Source: an uncultured Sulfurovum sp. (GTDB lineage: Bacteria; Campylobacterota; Campylobacteria; Campylobacterales; Sulfurovaceae). From it: a stretch of 10,711 nucleotides of DNA. Below are positions 7,100-10,711 of this stretch, one piece after another. The translations under genes and the position numbers were made by a program. The first letter of the stretch is position 1. Each line of letters opens with the position of its first letter. The stretch spans positions 1 to 10,711 of the forward strand of contig CACVAR010000011.1 in assembly GCA_902727905.1 (NCBI GenBank). Direction: 5' to 3'. Under the pieces are notes generated by a model that worked only from the letters and a program-made list of their open reading frames with translations, was not told the origin of the DNA and made no database searches.

Positions 7100-7636
7100 A
7101 TGGCAAAACAAGAAATAATTTTAGGTGGTGGATGTTTTTGGTGTCTTGAAGCATCATTTCAGATATTAAAAGGGGTACAAGAAGTTGTTTCAGGCTATGC
7201 CAATGGTTCACTTCCCAATCCAACTTACAAAGATATTTGTACAGGTACTTCTGGACATGCAGAGGTTGTAAAAGTCGTATTTGATGATGATATTATTCAA
7301 TATGAAGATATTTTGGATGTTTTCTTTACCATTCATGACCCCACTACACTTAACCGTCAAGGTAATGATATAGGCACACAGTACCGTTCTACACTACTTT
7401 TTCAAAACCAAGATGAAGAAGAGTTATACTATGAAATAATCGATGAGAAGCAAGAGAGTTATGCAAATGAAATTGTAACGGTAGTTGAAGAGTTAGATTA
7501 TTTTTATGTGGCTGAGAATTATCATCAAGACTATTTAAGAAAAAACCCTACACAAGGTTACTGTAGAATGGTTGTTGCACCAAAAGTTACTAAGGTGCAT
7601 CAACAATTTTCAGAGATGATTAACGACACTTTTTAA
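7100..7636 (+). CDS. msrA: Peptide methionine-(S)-sulfoxide reductase MsrA
   Basis: MsrA reduces the S-epimer of methionine sulfoxide, free or in proteins, repairing oxidative damage with electrons from thioredoxin. The 178-residue protein has the GCFWC motif at residues 11-15, with catalytic C12, the GTSGHAEVV block at 49-57, and the conserved YHQDYL (141-146). C155 in the GYC block near the C-terminus is the likely resolving cysteine, as in other MsrA proteins. No signal peptide or fused MsrB domain is present, so it is a cytoplasmic single-domain enzyme of normal length. AAAGG sits about 7 nt before the ATG. It is convergent with ribBA and their stop codons overlap. Confidence 0.96.
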   Translation: MAKQEIILGGGCFWCLEASFQILKGVQEVVSGYANGSLPNPTYKDICTGTSGHAEVVKVVFDDDIIQYEDILDVFFTIHDPTTLNRQGNDIGTQYRSTLLFQNQDEEELYYEIIDEKQESYANEIVTVVEELDYFYVAENYHQDYLRKNPTQGYCRMVVAPKVTKVHQQFSEMINDTF

Positions 7637-7642
7637 AGTGTC
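7625..7642. repeat. Inverted repeat across the overlapping msrA and ribBA stops
   Basis: GACACTTT (7625-7632), a TT spacer, then AAAGTGTC (7635-7642) form an 8-bp perfect inverted repeat. Both stop codons lie inside it (msrA TAA 7634-7636; ribBA TAA read from 7635-7633). It could act as a weak bidirectional terminator, but the loop is too short for a normal hairpin and no T-run follows on either strand. Confidence 0.5.
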
Positions 7643-8667
7643 TCAATCTTCTCTACTACATTTAAACCAAACCCAGCAAGACCTATAAACTCTGTCTCTT
7701 TATTCGAAGTTAGTAGCTTAATGTTATCTATACCCAAATCTTTAAGTATTTGTGCACCTACCCCATACTCTTTGGCTTGTTCTTTTGAAATGGTCATGGT
7801 ATCTAAGAAAATACAAACCCCACCATTAAGTTTTAAATACTCTAATGAAGAAGTAATTGTATCGAATCGTTTTTGATTTAATAATAAATCTACATCATTC
7901 CCAATGTTATGAAACTTTACATTTTCAGTAGAGTGAGTTTTATAAAACTGTACTACCTTATGAATACGCCCCAAGTGATCTTGATAAGAGATTTGATTTA
8001 CTTTCATATTTAGAACTTCTATCTCTTCCTCTGCAACTCTTTTTACTAACTGCTCATTAGCCAATCTATACTCAACTAAGTCAGAAATATAAACTATGGG
8101 CATATTATGCTTTTCAGAAAAAATTTCTAAATCATCATGACGTGCCATTGTTCCATCATCTTTAATAATTTCACAAATAACACCAACTGGTGCTAAACCA
8201 GCAAGTTTACAGATATCTACTGAACCCTCAGTATGCCCTGTACGCACTAAAACACCACCATCTTTAGCAATAAGAGGAAAAATATGACCTGGACGAACAA
8301 AATCAGTAGCTTTAGTTAAGGGGTTAGCCAATTTAGAAATACAATCATCACGCTCTGCTGAAGAGATTCCAGTCTCTGCTACTGTAGAGTCAATAGATAC
8401 GGTAAATGCTGTTTCATGATTTGAAATATTATTAGTTACCATTGGTATTAAATCTAATCTCTCTGCTAACTCTTTTGGTAGAGGTGTACAAATAAGCCCT
8501 CTAGCCTCTTTAGCCATGAAATTAACCATGTCTGGTGTTGAATGTGTCGCAGCATAAACTAGGTCACCTTCATTTTCTCTATCTTCATCATCCATCATGA
8601 TGACCATGCGACCTTTTTTAATCTCATTAATAGCAACTTCTACTCTTTTTAACGCTTCTGCTGACAT
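7633..8667 (-). CDS. ribBA: 3,4-dihydroxy-2-butanone 4-phosphate synthase with degenerate GTP cyclohydrolase II domain
   Basis: The N-terminal half (about residues 1-200) is RibB, which converts ribulose 5-phosphate to 3,4-dihydroxy-2-butanone 4-phosphate for riboflavin synthesis. It has the acidic loop DDEDRENEGD (26-35), RPGHIFPL (125-132) and GHTEGSVD (144-151). The C-terminal half (about 205-344) aligns with GTP cyclohydrolase II only in its last part (YGVGAQILKDLGI...LLTSNKE, then AGFGLNVVE). The zinc-binding cysteine motif and the arginine-bearing stretch around it are absent, so this half should be catalytically dead. Helicobacter pylori has the same kind of RibBA plus a separate RibA, so a separate ribA is expected elsewhere in this genome. 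The start has AAGGAAG about 8 nt upstream. The 138-bp gap to the tRNA-Gly gene shows no FMN riboswitch and no obvious terminator, so read-through from the tRNA array is possible. Confidence 0.93.
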   Translation of the reverse strand: MSAEALKRVEVAINEIKKGRMVIMMDDEDRENEGDLVYAATHSTPDMVNFMAKEARGLICTPLPKELAERLDLIPMVTNNISNHETAFTVSIDSTVAETGISSAERDDCISKLANPLTKATDFVRPGHIFPLIAKDGGVLVRTGHTEGSVDICKLAGLAPVGVICEIIKDDGTMARHDDLEIFSEKHNMPIVYISDLVEYRLANEQLVKRVAEEEIEVLNMKVNQISYQDHLGRIHKVVQFYKTHSTENVKFHNIGNDVDLLLNQKRFDTITSSLEYLKLNGGVCIFLDTMTISKEQAKEYGVGAQILKDLGIDNIKLLTSNKETEFIGLAGFGLNVVEKIETL

Positions 8668-8805
8668 CTTAAATACTTCCTTTTATAATACAGTCTAAAA
8701 TAATTTATCACGAATTATGCCATAGATATTTTATAGGGAGTTGTTTAGCTTATTTAGTTAAAAATTTTAATGAAATCTTATGTGTAATTATTAAAGTAGA
8801 TTCAG

Positions 8806-8881
8806 TGGAGCGGGAAACGAGATTCGAACTCGCGACATCCTGCTTGGAAGGCAGGGGCTCTAGCCACTGAGCTATTCCCGC
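8806..8881 (-). tRNA. tRNA-Gly (TCC)
   Basis: The complete cloverleaf is 76 nt. The acceptor is GCGGGAA/TTCCCGC with T73 and an encoded CCA. The D stem is GCTC/GAGC. The anticodon stem CCTGC/GCAGG carries loop CTTCCAA (anticodon TCC), and the T arm has TTCGAAT. It is the last gene of the array, 58 nt after tRNA-Gln. That spacer contains a 16-nt AT palindrome (8896-8911) and a TATACT (minus strand, 8890-8895) that could act as a local promoter or be a processing site. Confidence 0.97.
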
Positions 8882-8939
8882 GTCGTAAAAGTATATCTTT
8901 TTATAAAAAGACTTGGCTTAAACGCTTTTGCTACACTTA

Positions 8940-9014
8940 TGGATGGGGTAGAGGGATTCGAACCCCCGAATGTCAGTACCAAAAACTGATGCCTTACCGC
9001 TTGGCCATACCCCA
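8940..9014 (-). tRNA. tRNA-Gln (TTG), copy 1
   Basis: The 75-nt cloverleaf has acceptor TGGGGTA/TACCCCA, discriminator T73 and an encoded CCA. The anticodon stem TCAGT/ACTGA holds loop TTTTGGT (anticodon TTG). The first pair is U1-A72, the pair recognised by the GatCAB amidotransferase when Gln-tRNA is made indirectly via Glu-tRNA(Gln), as in Helicobacter. It differs from copy 2 at two stem pairs, both with compensation, and one variable-loop base. Confidence 0.97.
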
Positions 9015-9062
9015 ATGAGTTTTTTAATCATATTTAATTATATTAATACATTTTATGATTGT

Positions 9063-9139
<77 letters not shown>

Positions 9140-9162
9140 ACATTTAATTTGTCTTATTTTAA

Positions 9163-9289
<127 letters not shown>

Positions 9290-9310
9290 CATTAGTGCCA
9301 TCAATTAAGA

Positions 9311-9385
9311 TGGATGGGGCAGAGGGATTCGAACCCCCGAATACCAGTACCAAAAACTGGTGCCTTACCGCTTGGCCATGCCCCA
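9311..9385 (-). tRNA. tRNA-Gln (TTG), copy 2
   Basis: This is the first gene of the array: 75 nt, acceptor TGGGGCA/TGCCCCA, T73, encoded CCA, anticodon stem CCAGT/ACTGG with loop TTTTGGT (anticodon TTG). Compared with copy 1, pair 6-67 is C-G instead of U-A and pair 27-43 is C-G instead of U-A, so both changes keep the stem. Both copies keep U1-A72. The predicted transcript leader is about 25 nt. Confidence 0.97.
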
Positions 9386-9416
9386 AAACATGTTACACTT
9401 TGTTTGTGTGGACGGC

Positions 9417-9445
9417 ATTATAGGGTAACTAGAAAGGAATGTCAA
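9417..9445 (-). promoter_or_regulatory. Full-consensus sigma-70 promoter of the tRNA array
   Basis: On the minus strand TTGACA (9445-9440) and TATAAT (9422-9417) are separated by exactly 17 bp, the full consensus. The bases after the -10 are GC-rich (GCCGTCC), standing out in this AT-rich sequence. A GC-rich discriminator of this kind is the mark of stringently controlled stable-RNA promoters. Transcription should start near 9410, about 25 nt before tRNA-Gln copy 2, and cover all five tRNA genes. Confidence 0.9.
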
Positions 9446-9562
9446 GGGTTTATCTTAACTTTTTATAGTAAACTATCTTCATGCTAAAATTTGTTGATTT
9501 ATTTTCCAATACGATTGGCAAAAAACATGCTGTAATATATTTTTAAATAAGCTTCTTTATCA

Positions 9563-9568
9563 TACAAT
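9563..9568 (+). promoter_or_regulatory. Candidate -10 box of the small membrane protein gene
   Basis: TACAAT on the plus strand is 25 bp before the start codon at 9594, without a recognisable -35. The rest of 9446-9562 holds no convincing gene; a 21-codon ATG frame at 9481-9546 has no ribosome site. Confidence 0.25.
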
Positions 9569-9593
9569 ATTAAAAAATATAAATGGGAAAAGT

Positions 9594-9929
9594 ATGTTAG
9601 AGAAATTACAAGAGTACAGTATTAAAATTTGGGAACCATTTGGAGGTGTTTTTAACTACCTTAATGATAGTTCCAATATCTGGGTTCCCATTATTTTATT
9701 TTTCACACTAAGCCTTCTTTCTGTTTATTTACTACATCAACTTATTAACAAAATTCTTAGTATCAAACTTAGCTTTACAAGTGTCTTCTCCTTTTTGGTA
9801 AAAACAACGGTAGTTCTTATTATTGCTACCGTTATTTTCTCATTAGGCTTTTATCTCTATTCTCAATATGAAGACCATGAAAAAGAGGTTGTTAAAAAAG
9901 AGCAAGACTTGGGTTATTTGTTAAGATAA
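9594..9929 (+). CDS. Small two-helix membrane protein, function unknown
   Basis: I do not recognise this 111-residue protein. It has two strong hydrophobic segments (about residues 29-53 and 64-89), the second followed by a charged tail (QYEDHEKEVVKKEQDL). The layout suggests a bitopic hairpin with both ends on the same side of the membrane. The start is supported by GGGA about 5 nt upstream of the ATG. It stands alone: the tRNA promoter is divergent on its left, and crcB is convergent on its right across a 159-bp gap in which I see no terminator hairpin. Amino-acid composition and length are consistent with a real gene, but no motif identifies a role. Confidence 0.65.
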   Translation: MLEKLQEYSIKIWEPFGGVFNYLNDSSNIWVPIILFFTLSLLSVYLLHQLINKILSIKLSFTSVFSFLVKTTVVLIIATVIFSLGFYLYSQYEDHEKEVVKKEQDLGYLLR

Positions 9930-10088
9930 AATAATCATATTTATTTATATAAATCCGACATAAACAAATATCAAAACACAATAAAGATACAAGTTTTTAA
10001 CAGTTAGAAAACAAGATTATTTACTAAAAGAACTAGAACAAATGTTTTCCAAACCATTTAAAACTTTTTCTGTGAATGAGCCAATAAA

Positions 10089-10472
10089 TTAAACATAAAT
10101 CCGTTTAAAAATAATCATACCCAGTAGTGTAGCTCCAATGGAAAAAAATACATTTAGAAATATATTTGAAAAAGCTTTTATGTATAACTCTTCTTGTATT
10201 AATAGTACTGTGTCAAGTGAAAAAGTAGAGAAAGTCGTTAAAGCTCCTAATAGTCCTGTGATAAGAAGAGACTTTTGATAAAGAGAAAGATTTACCTGTT
10301 GAAAGTATAAAAAGAGAAAACCTATTACAAAGCTTCCAAGTACATTCACTGAAAGCGTTCCAAAAGGAAAAGAACTATTACTAAAGGTATTAACCCAATT
10401 TGAAATACTAAAACGTAAAACAGCACCAATGAAACCACCAATGCCTACAGCCAGTAATAGTCCTAACTGCAT
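10089..10472 (-). CDS. crcB: Fluoride channel/exporter CrcB (Fluc)
   Basis: CrcB forms an antiparallel dimer in the inner membrane that lets toxic fluoride leave the cell. The 127-residue protein has four membrane helices and the family motifs in order: GGFIGAVLR (12-20), PFGTLSVNVLGS (36-47, with pore-lining N43) and TTFSTFS (79-85), whose F81 and F84 correspond to the phenylalanines lining the fluoride path. The length is normal for a single-gene, homodimeric Fluc. The ATG overlaps the upstream gene's TAA in a TAATG junction, so translation is coupled to that gene. With no upstream gap there is no fluoride riboswitch directly before crcB; any such control would lie before the operon, outside the window. 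Confidence 0.95.
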   Translation of the reverse strand: MQLGLLLAVGIGGFIGAVLRFSISNWVNTFSNSSFPFGTLSVNVLGSFVIGFLFLYFQQVNLSLYQKSLLITGLLGALTTFSTFSLDTVLLIQEELYIKAFSNIFLNVFFSIGATLLGMIIFKRIYV

Positions 10473-10711
10473 TAATTTTTAAACTGCCAATCATCTATGG
10501 GTTGACCAAGGTTTTGATTAATACTCATAGAATTAACGCTATTAGTTAGCGTATTTAGTATGTTTAACTCTTTATTCAAACTCTGGTCATTTAAAACATT
10601 CATCTCATTTTTAAAACCTCTTTTAAAAACTTGGAAAAGTTTTTTATAACCATTACTTACATTCAGTTTACAAGATCTACGTTCCCAAGTTGAGATACGT
10701 GGAAAATCTGG
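10472..10711 (-). CDS. C-terminal 79 residues of an unrecognised protein (5' end beyond window)
   Basis: A reading frame is open on the minus strand from the window edge to a TAA at 10474-10472, which overlaps the crcB start by one base. The visible tail begins PDFPRISTWERRSCKL and ends QPIDDWQFKN. It is polar, Asn-, Lys- and Leu-rich, probably helical in the middle, with no membrane segment and no motif I recognise. The TAATG junction with crcB, and uninterrupted coding over 79 codons in an AT-rich genome, support a real gene. Its function cannot be told from this fragment. Confidence 0.6.
   Translation of the reverse strand, partial: PDFPRISTWERRSCKLNVSNGYKKLFQVFKRGFKNEMNVLNDQSLNKELNILNTLTNSVNSMSINQNLGQPIDDWQFKN

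Noticed and set aside
8668..8805. Possible FMN riboswitch or tRNA terminator upstream of ribBA
   Set aside because: The 138-bp stretch is AT-rich without the conserved FMN element blocks, and has no GC-rich hairpin followed by a T-run.
9481..9546. 21-codon plus-strand frame (MLKFVDLFSN...)
   Set aside because: No ribosome site precedes it, and frames this short are expected by chance in the AT-rich gap between the tRNA promoter and the membrane protein gene.

Overview
The window is AT-rich, tightly packed bacterial chromosome. The gene content fits a free-living member of the Campylobacterota (Sulfurimonas/Sulfurovum/Arcobacter-like). The main clues are a RibBA whose GTP cyclohydrolase half has lost its zinc cysteines (the Helicobacter-like arrangement), standalone chemoreceptor zinc-binding (CZB) domains, and very short intergenic gaps. 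The assignment to phylum is an inference; the genus cannot be read from the sequence. I see no insertion sequence, prophage, CRISPR array or plasmid function.

Layout. At the left edge a membrane fatty-acid desaturase (C-terminus cut by the window edge) runs leftward, divergent from a Crp/Fnr-type regulator. The regulator ends 1 nt short of a leftward three-gene cluster: a standalone CZB zinc-binding protein, a very hydrophobic glycine-rich small membrane protein, and a lipoprotein-type DNA/RNA non-specific endonuclease. Upstream of that, also leftward, lie a YbiT-like ABC-F ATPase, a secreted thioredoxin-fold protein with a long acidic linker, and ThiI (tRNA 4-thiouridine synthetase with a C-terminal rhodanese domain). 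MsrA is divergent from thiI and convergent with ribBA; the msrA and ribBA stop codons overlap inside an 18-nt inverted repeat.

From 8806 to 9385 there is a five-gene tRNA array, all on the minus strand. In order of transcription it is Gln(TTG), fMet(CAT), fMet(CAT), Gln(TTG), Gly(TCC). All five genes encode their CCA ends. Upstream is a full-consensus sigma-70 promoter (TTGACA, 17-bp spacer, TATAAT) with a GC-rich start region typical of stable-RNA promoters. To its right are a small two-helix membrane protein of unknown function, a CrcB/Fluc fluoride channel, and the C-terminal 79 codons of an unrecognised gene translationally coupled to crcB.

Most of the window is housekeeping: tRNA supply and thiolation (tRNAs, ThiI), riboflavin synthesis, methionine-sulfoxide repair, ribosome-associated ABC-F function and fluoride export. 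The least conventional part is the CZB / glycine-rich membrane protein / exported nuclease cluster at 1724-3155. It is the best candidate for an undescribed functional unit, but the sequence supports only co-orientation and tight spacing, not a mechanism.
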